This document shows, in pieces, positions 10,200 through 21,979 of a DNA stretch of 64,000 nt. Where the stretch lies: assembly GCA_022495995.1 (NCBI GenBank), contig JAFEMH010000166.1, positions 638,001-702,000 on the forward strand. Reading direction: 5' to 3'. The notes beneath the pieces were generated by a model. The model was not told the DNA's origin, did no database searches, and saw nothing but the letters and a program-made list of their open reading frames with translations. How positions within the stretch are numbered: position 1 is the stretch's first letter; every line of letters begins with the position of its first letter. This DNA is from Adenophora triphylla var. japonica. Taxonomy: Eukaryota; Streptophyta; Magnoliopsida; Asterales; Campanulaceae. Both the position numbers and the translations under genes were made by a program.

Positions 10200-11310
10200 T
10201 TATAAACATTAACCTTTTATTAAATAAAAAATCAATTGACCAATGGGAGAATTACATAATGCCATGTCATAATAGTGACATGGCTTAACTGTTTTCTAAT
10301 ATTATCAAAAGATTTTCCTTCACATTTTTTTTAATCAAAACCTTCTTACTTTGAAAATTATAAATTTCATTAAACGAACTTATTTCTGGAAATTGTCGAA
10401 TTTCTAGGCTTAAAATTGGAAGCTGCTATTTTATTCTTTGAACTTAGCTACTTTGTTTTGTGTGTTTTTTTTAACAATTTTTTATACTTTGTTTAAAAAA
10501 TAAAATTCTTTATTACTTGATCATTATTTTTTAATTTATGATGACATATTTTTTTATAGAAATAGAGTATTTCATTTTTTTATTTTGTAACTTCATTCAA
10601 TGTTTTGTTATCATAAATTTAAATAAAATTTAAATATAGAATAATAATTTTTAAAATGGTGCATTAAAAAGTATCATTAAATGTGAAGATAATATTTTAA
10701 AGTAAAAAGTGATCTTTTTAATGTGAAAATCGTTAAACCGATAAAACTAAATTGGGGAGATGGAGCCATGACTCTATTTTTAAGTTTATAGACATAATTT
10801 AGGGGTGATGGGCTGACTATGAGGAAGAAGTTAAATTTCTCTTTGTGTTGGAAGTAAAAAGTATCATTAAATGTGAAGATAATTTATTTGAAGCTGATTT
10901 GGGATTTTTGTGTGGCAGATTGAAAGTTGTCCACAAAATCTTGCTAACGAAATTAATTGACGATATTTATGATAGCATCTATAATGGACTCAATATACTC
11001 TAATTAAAAATAATAATAAAATAATTACATTTACGATTTTGTAAGCAAATTTTTGTAATTATTTTGTATCCTTACTATTACCCAATTAGTATAGGGGAGA
11101 GAGAAAAAGGTTGGTTAGAAAGAAAGTGAAAAATGTATTAGAAAATTATAAAATGTGATATGAGATTATATTTTATAAGCTTCAATTTATTCGAGCAAGT
11201 CTTTATTTTTTACTCTCTCTATTTTAAAATAAATATAAAAAATAGATTTTCTCTTAATTAAATAACAAATTTGAAAAATCATTGAACATTCATTTTAGAG
11301 ATTTAAAAAG
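10200..11310. other. AT-rich stretch, no gene seen
   Basis: There is no coding signal. The word aaagtatcattaaatgtgaagataat occurs twice (about 10669 and 10857). Part of this stretch probably belongs to the Helitron remnant that ends at 11604. Confidence 0.35.
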
Positions 11311-11376
11311 GTTTGCATGCATTCTTTCGAAGAGAATAGCCTACTATGTGGATTTTTTTTTTATTTTTTATTGAAA

Positions 11377-11604
11377 GATATCTTGAAAAGTATTGATTCG
11401 AGTAGAAGTGAAACGCTATTTGGTGGAAAAACTGTTGTCGGTGGAGATGATAGTTCTTCAAGTGCTAAATCTACTACGAATGTTTTGTTTCAGGAAGTAT
11501 TTCGAAATGTTTAATTAATATTCACACTTTGGTCTTTCGATTTACTATATCAGTACATGCATGGCTATATATAATCGTCGTGCATCGCACATGTTTGTTG
11601 CTAG
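11377..11604 (+). mobile_element. Helitron remnant: internally deleted helicase plus 3' end
   Basis: The frame contains DILKSIDSSRSETLFGGKTV followed by VGGD, like the Walker B region of Helitron helicases (FGGK..V.GGDFRQ). It then jumps to TTNVLFQEVFRNV and a stop at 11512, which resembles the extreme C-terminus of the same protein. The roughly 400 residues that should lie between are deleted. About 90 bases later comes a Helitron 3' end: hairpin gtgcatcgcac (11579-11590) and CTAG (11601-11604) before a host T. The 5' end was not found. Confidence 0.65.
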
Positions 11605-12919
11605 TTAACAATATAATGTAACGTACTATTGAATCTCATTACAAATAAGGTAACTCAGTTGCATGACGTTAACTTTCATTGAGACGGAATGAATCAATTC
11701 TTTAGATAATGTAACAACTGTTAAAGTTAAAGAAGTAACATCCCTTCATCTTCTTCATCATCTCATCTCATCTCATCTCATCTCTATTCTTAAGTTTTTC
11801 CCAATTTCAAACCAAACACAATAGTGGATGAAAAACAAATTACATACCTTAAATTCCAACAAATCAAAGCCAAAATCAAACACAATATCAAACCCAAATT
11901 GAACACAAACTCAAACCAAAATCTTGCAATTTCAAACCCTAGGCAAAATCGATTTGAACCCTAGTCAAAATCAAATCAAAAACTGCAAAACTATAAGTTT
12001 CAAACCCCAGAAATTTGGAACATAATCAATGGATTCTTTAAGCTCGTTGCCTTAGCCAACCCAAAATCCGCAACATTAGCATCAAAATTCGAATTCAGGA
12101 AAATATGATTCGATTTAACATCCCTATACACAATCAACGACGAAGATAGCACAACCTTTTGAATTTTTCTTCTTTAGATCTATGCCCAGATTCGGGATAT
12201 AAAATAGGATTTTGATTTTATTTGATTTCACATCCATCTTCAGAGATCCATTTGTGTGTGTGTGTGAGAGAGAGAGTGCGTTTATGAGTGTCTACAAACA
12301 CCTGCAATCTACTGAGTAGACTCCATCTTAGCACCAATTTCCGGTCCAATGAGATTTGAAAATTTTCTTCATTTGATTTAATCCCAGATTTAGGATTTAA
12401 AATGAGATTTTGGTTAAAATGATATAATATTATGGACCAAAAATGCAAAAAAATGGCTAAAATTAAAGAATCTTAAGGACCAAAATGCTAAAAATTGGCA
12501 AAAATAGAAGAATTTTAAGGACCTAAATGCAAAATATCGGCGAATAAGAGCTTGACACGTGGCGCGCTGTGGAGCTTGGAATTTCTTCTGCTTTAATATT
12601 ATATATAGATTGTCCTGCTGTACATTTTGCAATTATTAATGAAGAGCTTCACCTTCTTGTACCTTAGTAGATTTGCACTAACATTCATGCCTAAGTTTAG
12701 AAATGGGACATACTTTTTGGAACAATCAAAATAACAAATGGGACAATCTTTCAGGGACGAAAAGAGTATTAGATCAATGGTATGGTATGAAGATTGAGCA
12801 TTTAGCATATCTAGGGATGAAGTAGTTCAACTTCAATATAGGTTGTGAGTATCCTTTGAAATTGCTCAAACAAGCCGATTAATAGGGTTGATAAATATAG
12901 ATATTTTGATCTTACAAAA
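11605..12919. other. Non-coding stretch with short repeats
   Basis: No gene is recognised. It contains a short (atctc)n tract at about 11758-11785 and A/C-rich sequence at 11820-12010 with repeated tcaaaccc words. A purine- or pyrimidine-biased segment at 12240-12560 has repeated aaggaccaaaatgcaaaa words. Confidence 0.4.
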
Positions 12920-13162
12920 CACCCTCCGTCTTGCTCGTCTTATATTATAGGATTAACTTTGATCAAGTAATTTAAATAAAAAATAATTATTATAATAAAA
13001 ATTTATAAATTGTTATTTCGAGTATTATTAATTGTGATACAATAATAATTTTTAAATTTTTATTAGATTAATTATTATTTATTTAAATTACTTGGTCAAA
13101 AAGTATTATCAAATTTACCAAAATAATCAAAATACTATGTCTGAGTGTGAGACGGAGGGAGT
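12920..13162. mobile_element. Stowaway-like MITE
   Basis: The ends are inverted (accctccgtctt on the left, gagacggagggagta on the right), typical of Stowaway (CTCCCTCCGTCCC). The interior is a long imperfect inverted repeat, with gatcaagtaatttaaat near the left and atttaaattacttggtc near the right. No coding sequence. Confidence 0.8.
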
Positions 13163-13245
13163 AGTTAGTATCATCAAGAATAGGCGGCCGTTTGTGGCTA
13201 TTTTGCAGACAATGCATGGTGACTACGCCTCAAAGATTAACACTT

Positions 13246-13715
13246 TTTTTTTTTGTTACCCAGGTTCCCAGCTTTGTCGGACTAATTCTGGACCACCAGG
13301 TATCGGCCCCTCAGTATATTGGTGGAGGTAAATCGCGGGATGTACCCTATGCAGTCAGGGTGGCAGCACCCCTTATACTCCAGAGCCCCAAGGGAGCCCT
13401 CCTACAAGGCATTTACATCACTCTTACATCACCAACTGGCTGCTCCAGCTGCTCCTGCCAAAGAGTCATTTGCATCACTCTTACAACACCAATTGGCTGC
13501 TCCAGCTGCTCCTGCCAAAATTCGAACTCCCCACACTGAGGATACAAGCCCAGCAATGCTGCTTCCTTAACTGCACGGATGTGCCCCGGGGGGCTCCTAA
13601 GGACCCTGAAACCAAGGTAGGAATTATAGTCCAACGAATCCCCTTGGGGGACTCGAACCGGTGACCTCCCCTTCAAAAAGCCACCATGATACCACTAGGC
13701 CAAGGCCCATTAGAT
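13246..13715 (-). mobile_element. SINE-like retroposon with perfect 17-bp target duplications
   Basis: The element is flanked by identical ctcaaagattaacactt copies at 13229-13245 and 13716-13732. Read on the minus strand it begins with a tRNA-like head: A-box cttggcctagtggtatc and B-box ggttcgagtcccc (about 13715-13650). It ends in an A-rich tail (the T-run at 13246-13254). The interior holds two copies of a roughly 57-bp unit containing ttggctgctccagctgctcc. At 470 bp it is longer than most plant SINEs and looks like a composite. Open frames here are incidental. Confidence 0.8.
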
Positions 13716-13828
13716 CTCAAAGATTAACACTTAGTTCCTTTGAGTGACAACTTTGATATAAATTGAATGTTTTTGATGAATACAAAGTATAAACCAACAA
13801 AGGAATAATGGTGTAAAAGGAGTGTAAA

Positions 13829-14159
13829 TGTAGAATTTTAAATTGGGATAATAATTCTCTTGTTTATTCTTCTCACATGGAGGAAATATTTATATGAGAT
13901 TACAAAAGGAGTTGCAGCAAAAGGAAACTCTAAGGAATTAAGAAACACTAAGGAATTAGGAAACATGGAATTAGGAAACACAATCCTACTCCAAATAAGC
14001 TAGGCGGAAATCTGGAGCACCGCGAGCGGACGCTCCCCCTCCTCGGGAGCGGACGCTCCCTAAAGACGAAACATAAAACGTAATTAGGCCTAATGAGAGC
14101 GGGCGCTCCCCCTCCAGTAGGAGCGGGCGCTCCCAAATAACGGCGGCACTGGCGTCACA
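13829..14159 (-). repeat. Copia element 1, 3' LTR
   Basis: TG...CA ends, near-identical to 18543-18868. It contains pairs of GC-rich palindromes (gagcggacgctccc and gagcgggcgctccc) that can form strong hairpins in the transcript. Confidence 0.93.
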
Positions 14160-14166
14160 CCCTCCC

Positions 14167-17100
14167 TCAAGTTGGAGCGTGAGGGTTAAGAAGGCCCAAA
14201 TTGCTAAGTAAAATATCAAACTGTTGCTTCCCGAGAGCTTTAGTAAATATGTCGGCCACAGCGAGTCTTCGTGGGAACATAAGAAGGAGCAATAAGGCCA
14301 TTGGAGATAGCGTCACGGACGAAATGACAATCCACCTCAATATGCTTCGTCCGCTCATGGTAAACGGGATTCTTGGCAATGTGAAGAGCCGATTCAACAT
14401 CCTGAGAAGATTGGAATAGCCTTGGAATGATGGACACCCATGCTCAACAAACAAACCCTTCACCATTTAAGCTCGCATGTAAGAGGCTGCCATGGCGCGG
14501 TATTCGGCCTCGGCGGAAGATCGAGAAACGGTAGGTTGTTTCTTAGTTTTCCAAGAGATGGGGGAATGCCCGAGAAAAACGAGCCACCCGATTAGAGAAC
14601 AACGAGAGATGGGGCATACAGGCTCGGTCAGAGTCACACCATCCTTGAAGTGTGAGATCGCCGTCGATACGCAAAATAATGCCTTGTCCGGGGTGCCTTT
14701 GAGATACCGAACAACCCGTAAAGTGGCCTCCCAATGCTGCGAACGAGGTTCATTCATGAGCGAGATAGAATGTGGATCGAATATGCAAGATCCGGCCGAG
14801 TTACGCCCAAGTAAATGAGGCACCCTCAAGGCGTCGATAGCGTTCGGATCTTCCCGAGGAGCACCGGTAGCAACACCAAGCTTATGGTTAGGTTCAATAG
14901 GGAAGCTAGAGGGCTTTGCTCCTAGTAAATCGGCCTCAGAAATAATATCCAACATATACTTTCGTTGGCACAGAAACAGGCCATCGGGATTGCGAGCAAC
15001 CTCAATGCCAAGAAAGTATTTCAGAGATCCGAGATCCTTCATTTTGAAGCACTCACACAGGTACTTCTTGAAGGACTGCAAGGCGACGGAATCGTTCAGG
15101 CTATGATGAGATCGTCAACATACACAAGCACATTTATCTGGATCGCATCTTTTGTGAAGGTAAACAGAGAGTAGTCAGAGTAGGACTTGAGGAAGCCATA
15201 AGTCTTCAAGGAAGTCAATAACTTGGCGAACCAACAACGAGGGGCTTGCTTCAGACCATGGGGACTTATGAAGACGGCAAACCGTGTTGGTGTTTGGTGC
15301 CTCAAAGCCCGGAGGAGTTTCATATAAACCTCTTACGCTAAGTTGCCATGCAAGAAGGCATTGTGAACGTCCATCCGATGTAACTCCCAATTCTTGGAAG
15401 CAAGAATAGCAAGGAAAGCCCGAACAGTGACCATTTTAGCTACATGAGCAAAAGTTTCTGTGTAGTCGATGCCCTTTCTGATGATTACCAAGGACAACTA
15501 GCCGAGACTTGAGCCGTTCAACTGCTCTGTCAGAATTATATTTGATCTTATAGACCCATTGACATCCTAGGGCCCGTTTTCCAGGAGGCAGGAAAACCAT
15601 AGACCATGTGCCATTATCCTCCAAGGCACGAACTTCCTCTTGCATTGACTGTTTCCAGCCATCATGAGCCATGGCCTCGCGAAAGGAAGTCGGCTCTTTA
15701 GCCACTGCAAGAGCTGCAAGAAAGGTACGATATTTTGCAAAAAATCGATCACGGTTTATATAGTGAGCTATAGGATAGGGAGTACCTGAGGAACCGATTG
15801 AAGGCGGAGAGGCGGGGGATAGACTCGAAGAAGAAGTAGTAAGGGACACAAAATCGCGAAGACGAATTGAAGGCATTTTCTGTCTCATACCCCTCCCTAG
15901 AGGGTCGGATCCAGATTCATCAGAAGAGACCGACGTTGATGCAGAAGGAGCAGTAGACTCAGTGGGAGCCGAAGGAACAGTGGGGGCAACCTCTTCCTGC
16001 ACATCAGATAAAGTAGCGGGCTCGGCTGCAGTAGCTTCAACAGAAGGAGCAATGGAGTCTTCTTCAACAGGAAAATCAATGCAACCAAAAGCTTCTTCCT
16101 CGGCAAAGAACATCAACGAATGCAGGACATGAGGAACAGTAGTAGAATCGCTGTAAGGGAACACAGTCTCAAAGAAATTCACATCACGAGAGACGAAGAA
16201 TTTCTTGGTCTCGAGGTCAAATAACTTCCACCCCTTTTTACCAAGAGGATACCCCACGAAGATGCATTTACGGCTACGACTAGCAAATTTGTCACCCCTA
16301 GCCTGCTGATTATGAGCATAAGAACCAAAAACTCGAAGGGAATCATAAAAGGGGGCTTTTCCAAACAAGATAACGTAGGGAGTTTTATTATCTAACAAGG
16401 GGGAAGGGGTTCAATTGATCAAGTGAGAAGCGGTAAGGACCGCTTCGCCCCAAAAGTAAATAGGGAGGTGAGCCTGAAACCTCAAGGCTCTAGCTATGTT
16501 CAAAATATGACGGTGTTTACGTTCGACACGCATATTTTGTTGGGGGGTGCCAACACACGATGTTTGAAAAAGAATGCTGGTGGAAAGAAAATAATCAAAC
16601 AAGGAGTTAAACTCAGTGTCATTGTCAGATTGAATAATTTTGATTTTTTGAGAAAACTGTCGATCCACCATTGCAACAAAGGCCATAAACATGCCAAAAA
16701 CTTCCATTTTATCAACTAATAAATAAATCCAAACAGCACGTGAATAATCATCTACCAAAGTCAAGAAATAACGAGCACCACAAGAGGAAACATGGGTGTA
16801 AGGACCCCACAAGTCACAGTGAACTTTCTCAAAAACTCTAGTAGACTTATACACACTAATAGGAGAGCTATCTCTAGAATGTTTTGTACGAAAACAAACG
16901 TCGCAAGGTTGATGAAGACTACCCGACAAATGAGAGACCGGAGGAAGAAGTTTCACTACTTTTTCAGATGGATGCCCCATACGGTTATGCCACAACTCGA
17001 GCAAAGCAGATGCATTGTTGACAGAGACGTGACAAGCAGAAGGTGCGCCCCCGAAGTAGTATAGTCCATCCCGCCTAACACCCGTTCCAATCAGGTTCCT

Positions 17101-17634
17101 CGACTGGTCTTGTATAGCACATAGAGAAGCATTAAAATGGACAGTGCAATGAACATCATCAGATAATTGAGAAACAGAAAGAAGACTGCAGTTTAAGTTT
17201 GGTATATAAAGAACATGATGAAGAACAAGGGTGTCTGTCAGGCGAACATAACCCTCTATATGAGCAGAGACTGAAGCGCCGTTAGGAACCTTGACGGGGC
17301 AAGCTTGTATATAGTATGAATCAAAGAGACAAGCAGCGTTTCCGGTCACATGATTGGACGATCCCGTATCAATGATCCAAGAAGATGTATCAAACGTACC
17401 GTGAAGGCGATTATCCAGAATACGAGTGTTACCAACTAGGCCAGCTAAAGCATTCCATTGTTCTGCAGTAAACAGAGATGAAAAAGTAGAGGGAAGAGAT
17501 CCGGCGGAAGTCCCGACTTGGGCGGCACGACTTGGGCGGCGACCGAGGTTAGTGCGCGCAACTCCTGCTGCCTCGACCTTGTTGAGGACGACCGCCACCA
17601 CGAGCACCCATTTTGCTCTTTGTCTCCCCACCAT
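14167..17634 (-). pseudogene. Copia element 1 pol (protease-integrase-RT-RNase H), frameshifted
   Basis: Minus-strand frames follow in order. 17634-16411 holds the protease (WIIDTGSSNHVTG), the GAG-pre-integrase region (HNRMGHPSEKVV), the integrase zinc motif with CDVCFRTKHS and the catalytic core (DLWGPY, QSDNDTEFNS, ERKHRHILN). 16398-15436 holds the integrase C-terminus and the RT start (WKQSMQEEVRALEDNGTW). 15390-15096 holds the RT active site YVDD in VLVYVDDLIIA. 15081-14467 holds the RT end and RNase H (SRSSAEAEYRAMA). The last residues (ADIFTKALG) are in 14466-14167. At least four frame changes or stops separate these pieces. Confidence 0.93.
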
Positions 17635-17639
17635 TCTGG

Positions 17640-18508
17640 ATAGCCGACAAGCTCAAAACAAGAAGAGACATCGTGACCCTTTTTCTGTCAGTGAGAACAT
17701 GCAAGGTGGGATTTGTCGGGTTTGTCACGACCACGAGAATCGCCAGTTTTGAGGGAAAAACCAACTGCATCCGGAGGTTCATCAAGAATTGGTTTAGCAA
17801 GTCGCACTCGTTCAGCCTGGGCTACCAATTGATAAGCTCGATCAAGAGTGGGCAATGGATCCTGAGATAAGAGGTTAGTACGAAGAGAGGCATAGTATTC
17901 AGAATTTAAACCCATAAGAAATTCATGAAGCTTGCCAGTCGCCCTTCGTGACGCGTGTTTACTGTCCATAGCGTGCGGTTGTCGCAGCAAGAACAATCTA
18001 TAAGCGGCTCGTAATTGTGCAGTGATTCCCACAATCCTGTCAATTTACCGAAATACGCAGCCACAGGCATGGTCTTGGTCTGCTCACATCATGCTATCGA
18101 CATCTTTAGTTGTTGAATGCGAGGTCCATCCACCAACACATATCGAGATTTAAGAGACTCCCATAAACGCCTAGCATCCCTATACTTGGATAGCGTGCTC
18201 TTAACCTCGGGATCAATAGTATTTATGAGCCATGATACCAACATAGCATGAATGGTATTCCAATCTGACTCGGTGCAAGGAGGAACGACTGATGGAATAG
18301 ATCCATCCAAGAAGCCAAATTTGCGTCTAGCCTCGAGAGCGGTTTGTATATCACCAGCCCAATCATCGTAGTTATCACCACGGAAGCAAGTAGGAGTTAT
18401 GAAATCACCAGGTCGATCTTAGGGACCTAGGTAGAAGGAGTTGTATTCAATCTTCAAAACCGGAGGAAGTCGTCCATCACCACCACCGGCCGGTGCTTGT
18501 TCCGCCAT
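17640..18508 (-). pseudogene. Copia element 1 gag, interrupted
   Basis: The start is at 18508 (MAEQAPAGGGDGRLPPVLKI). The frame meets a stop soon after FYLGP, at about 18421. It then resumes with FRGDNYDDWAGDIQTALEAR, NTIDPEVKSTLSKYRDARRL and WESLKSRY, the UBN2-type gag of Copia elements. A second part (18032-17688) contains LHEFLMGLNSEYYASLRTNL. A degraded zinc-knuckle region follows at about 17620-17700. Gag would form the virus-like particle; here it is not intact. Confidence 0.85.
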
Positions 18509-18542
18509 TATCAAAGACTTGTGTATGGTGGCTACGATACCA

Positions 18543-18868
18543 TGTAGAATTTTAAATTGGGATAATAATTCTCTTGTTTATTCTTCTCACATGGAGGAAA
18601 TATTTATATGAGATTACAAAAGGGGTTGCAGCAAAAGGAAACTCTAAGGAATTAAGAAACACTAAGGAATTAGGAAACATGGAATTAGGAAACACAATCC
18701 TACTCCAAATAAGCTAGGCGAAAATGCGGAGCACAGGAGCGGACGCTCCCCCTCCACAGGAGCGGACGCTCCCTAAAGACGAGAAATATGAAACGTAATT
18801 AGGCCTAATGGGAGCGGCGCTCCCCCTCCGTAGACGGGCGCTCCCAATAACAGCGGCACAGCGTCACG
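18543..18868 (-). repeat. Copia element 1, 5' LTR
   Basis: This is the promoter-bearing LTR for the minus-strand element. It differs from the other copy by small indels, mostly around the GC-rich palindromes. Its last base is G where the other copy has A. Confidence 0.93.
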
Positions 18869-18873
18869 GTAAA

Positions 18874-19010
18874 CTTTGGAGGAGTTTGAGTTGGGATCAG
18901 TACTCAAGAAGAAGGGGGAAAAGGAGAGAAGGATACCAAAATTGTCAAGGAAAAATCTGGAAATTATGGGGCTGAAAATTATGAGGCCTCATGGTGAGGT
19001 CTTGTAAGGT
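18874..19010 (+). other. Possible terminal exon of an unrecognised host gene
   Basis: Directly beyond the Copia target duplication, one frame stays open for about 44 codons and ends in a stop: TLEEFELGSVLKKKGEKERR, then IPKLSRKNLEIMGLKIMRPH, GEVL. It is lysine-rich and gene-like, but I recognise no family. Any upstream exon would lie left of the Copia insertion, where I see none. Confidence 0.25.
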
Positions 19011-19439
19011 CCGGTTTTAGCAAATTTTATGGTTTTTTCAGAATAGGTTTATGACTTTTTGTTCACCTCTATAAACATAGTTTTGATCATAATATTGTGT
19101 GTTTGATGGAGAAATCTAGAATACATAAAATAGAGCCACAAATAGTGTTAAGGAAAAGGCAAGAGGGCCTAGAAAATGCCACGATGGTCACTCCTACAAT
19201 CCTAGCCATCACCGAGGTGTGTTTTAACAGAGGAGAGGATAGTGTATATATATATATATCCGTGAGTGGAAGGAAGGTATTAATCTTTTTACTTTCTCTT
19301 TAATTAATGTTCTTATATATTTTGCAAATATTTATGCTTTAAATATTTAATGTCAGTTAGTAGCTAAATTGTTGTGGCTGGCCAGAGATGTAGACTAAGC
19401 TAAGTATGTAAAAAAAAAGTAAAAATGGAAATATTTTTA

Positions 19440-19759
19440 GTGTTTTCTTGAAAATTCATCTATTAAGCCGGGAGTAAAAGGCTATTTTGGGATGAAAATG
19501 AGATAAGAAAATTTTTGCTAAAAATATTCCACATCTTTGATTTTGTGAATTTTTCACGTCTATCCCTTCGGGTCGATAGTTAAATGAGTAATTCATTCGG
19601 TTGGAACTTTTTCGGCTATCCTTACGGGTTGATAGTTGAATGAGTTATTCGTTTGCAAAGATAACCAAAAAGATTGTACTTTTATGTCATTTATTTTTCA
19701 TATTAATAAGTCATACTTAGATTCGGTTCTATTATTCGGCCAACCACATCAATCTTATT
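19440..19759 (+). other. Leader region of the endogenous pararetrovirus
   Basis: Non-coding sequence before the first viral ATG. It contains a duplicated block of about 60 bp (ctatccYttcgggtYgatag at about 19560 and 19616). I did not find a clear tRNA-Met primer site. Confidence 0.4.
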
Positions 19760-20785
19760 ATGAATATGGATGAAAATGATCATCAGGAAGAATTAATAAA
19801 AAATGCAGAATTAGTGAAATATTCAAAAAAATTGGATAAATTGAACAAATGGGTAATCACATCCGTTCCTTCAAACCATATTTATAATATTGGTTTATTT
19901 GATATGAGATCTCGGTTTGCTATAAAAACTATATGCAAACTATTAGAATATCCGAAAGTACTCAAACAATTAATTTGTTGAGTAAGAAAGACTTGATTCC
20001 GTTTAGGAATTATAAATTTATCCATAGGATTAGTGCAAATTGCATTTAAACCCTTAACCCTATTAGGGGTAAATTCAAGTATTATGGCATATGTTAGAGA
20101 TAGTAGATGTAAAGACTTCAAACCTTCTTTAGCAGCTTTGATAGAAACTAGCCTATGTCATGGACCGATTTATTTTGATGTATCTCCTAATTTGAATCTA
20201 TCTTTATCTGATGGTAATTTATTAGATGCTATGCAATTAACCATTCATACTAATGGTTATAATTTTAAATCAGGAATCGAAATAATAGCAATATGCTATA
20301 GAATTTACTATAAGGTTTTACATACTTTAAATCCAAAATTGAAACAAATATCGTTTTCAGGAACTACTACGGTAGTCCAAACTAATTTATTAACCTCGAA
20401 CATAGCAACTAATAGGTTGATTAGATGGGATGAAATAAACTTCCCCACAACTTGGTCTCTTCCTCAGGAAATAGAACCTGAACCAAAATTAAATAAAAAG
20501 ATAGACCAAATAATTCAAACATCAGAAGGAGATGTAGAAATAAAATTTAATTCTCAAAGAACAATAAAATTACCTATGTCAATGTCTGCTAGATATTCTA
20601 CTTCAAGTGAATATTATACAATTCCTAATGAGACTGCTAGAGTTTCAACTTCTCAACTGAGAGAAGAAATAGAATCTGTTGAAGAAATAAGAATCAGTCA
20701 AAATAAAATTTCAGAAAGAATTTATAAAACAGAAAATCAGAGTAGGCAATCTCCTACTCAATTCGAAATGAGTTTTCATATATAA
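19760..20785 (+). pseudogene. Pararetrovirus movement protein, frameshifted
   Basis: The frame starts at 19760 (MNMDENDHQEELIKNAELVK) and stops at 19979. Homology continues in another frame from about 20033 to 20785. The central part carries caulimovirid movement-protein features, including the conserved YRIYYKVLHTLNP stretch and FSGTTTVVQTN. In the virus this protein forms tubules for cell-to-cell movement. The C-terminal 90 residues are polar and glutamate-rich (REEIESVEEIRISQNKISER), like a coiled coil. The stop after HI at 20783 breaks the link to the coat protein, which would have been in one polyprotein. Confidence 0.8.
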
Positions 20786-21352
20786 ATGATTGATTATTCT
20801 CCAGGCATTTTAATGAGAGAAATTCTCAATAAAAGAATTCTAAGGAAAAGAAAATAAAGAATTTCGTGAGTGGTATTTTAATAAATACTCAAGCGAAGAG
20901 TTAAAAGAATTTAAAAATAAATATTATGGGTACTTAGAAAAAACTCAAGATTTCACATTTTTTGTGAAATGGTTTATGAACCATCATATTGATAAAATAA
21001 ATAATGAAATTCTAGTACTGCAAAGGTCTTGAAATACAAAGATAGGGGAGACAGTTATTTCACCTTTTCCACCGGAACAAACATTTTGTTTAAATAAAGA
21101 TACGAGGCTACGGCCTATGTCAACTTGCGGCAAATTAAATCTGCTCAAGTAACCATTAGAGAACTAAATGCTCTAATTAAATCTCAAAAATTATACCAAT
21201 ATTTTTGATCTGTTTAGGTGATCAATTTGTATTATTAGAAAAGGATTTGAGATCTCTTAAGGATACAATTGAGAGACAAATGGATCAACAAAGATTAATA
21301 ATTGATCAATTAAAACAATTAAATAAAGTAAACCGATAGGAATCCTCTCCAT
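20786..21352 (+). pseudogene. Pararetrovirus linker between movement and coat protein, decayed
   Basis: AT-rich sequence with short open stretches in changing frames and several stops. It most likely encoded the polyprotein segment between the two domains. No domain can be named. Confidence 0.45.
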
Positions 21353-21979
21353 TTGTGTAATCGAGATGCTCCTATGATCCAACCTCCTATTCCTCTTAAA
21401 GGATTTAAGATGGAGGATAATACTAATGAGTTTGTTCATATATTAGAACAAAAGCTTAGAGATTTACATCTCAACGTTGTGTCCAATGAAGGGACTTCAA
21501 GTCAGTATGAGCCTTCTGAGAATGAGACTGAGATTGAGACTGACTCAGAATCCTCAGAAGAAACTAATAATATTAATCAATTAACCAATATGTTTTCTAA
21601 TTTAAACACTAATAATATTAGTGACTTAAACCCAATTTATGCTCCTAAGCCTCTTGAAAAATATTATTACAAGAGACAATCGCCTCAAGATCTTCTTTTT
21701 GAAGAACCTGAGCCATTTCAGAACTCTTATTCTGGAAAAGCCATTTATGAATGGAATATTGATGGTTTAAATGACAAACAAATTTTATACGTAATACATA
21801 GAATTATTATGTATTCTACTGTTTGTAAATAGTATGGAAATAACGATAGTTCCATAGCAAATTTTATAACAACTGGGTTTGTAGGACAATTAAGAGGTTG
21901 GTGGGACAATTATCTTACTGAAACTCAAAAAATAGAAATTAGAAACCATAAAAAAATTGGTTAAGACTGAACTAGGTAG
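21353..21979 (+). pseudogene. Pararetrovirus coat protein, N-terminal part
   Basis: The frame 21353-21832 has an acidic serine-rich segment (NETEIETDSESSEETNN), then KAIYEWNIDGLNDKQILYVI as in caulimovirid coat proteins before the conserved core. It stops at 21830. Homology continues in another frame (a GQLRGWWDNY-like stretch at about 21880-21920) until the Gypsy insertion at 21980. The downstream half resumes at 41765. Confidence 0.7.

Larger units (their letters stand above)
13829..18868 (-). mobile_element. Copia LTR retrotransposon, complete ends, broken coding region
   Basis: It is bounded by the 5-bp target duplication gtaaa (13824-13828 and 18869-18873). The LTRs are 13829-14159 and 18543-18868. 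The primer-binding site just inside the right LTR (minus strand TGGTATCGTAGCC) resembles the initiator tRNA-Met site with mismatches. The polypurine tract lies beside the left LTR (minus GAGGGAGGG). The domain order on the minus strand is gag, protease, integrase, RT, RNase H, which defines Copia. The frame is interrupted several times, so it is not autonomous now. Confidence 0.95.

Noticed and set aside
13092..13676. Several alanine/proline-rich open frames on both strands
   Set aside because: They lie across a Stowaway end and the SINE-like retroposon, and the repetitive protein comes from its duplicated 57-bp unit.
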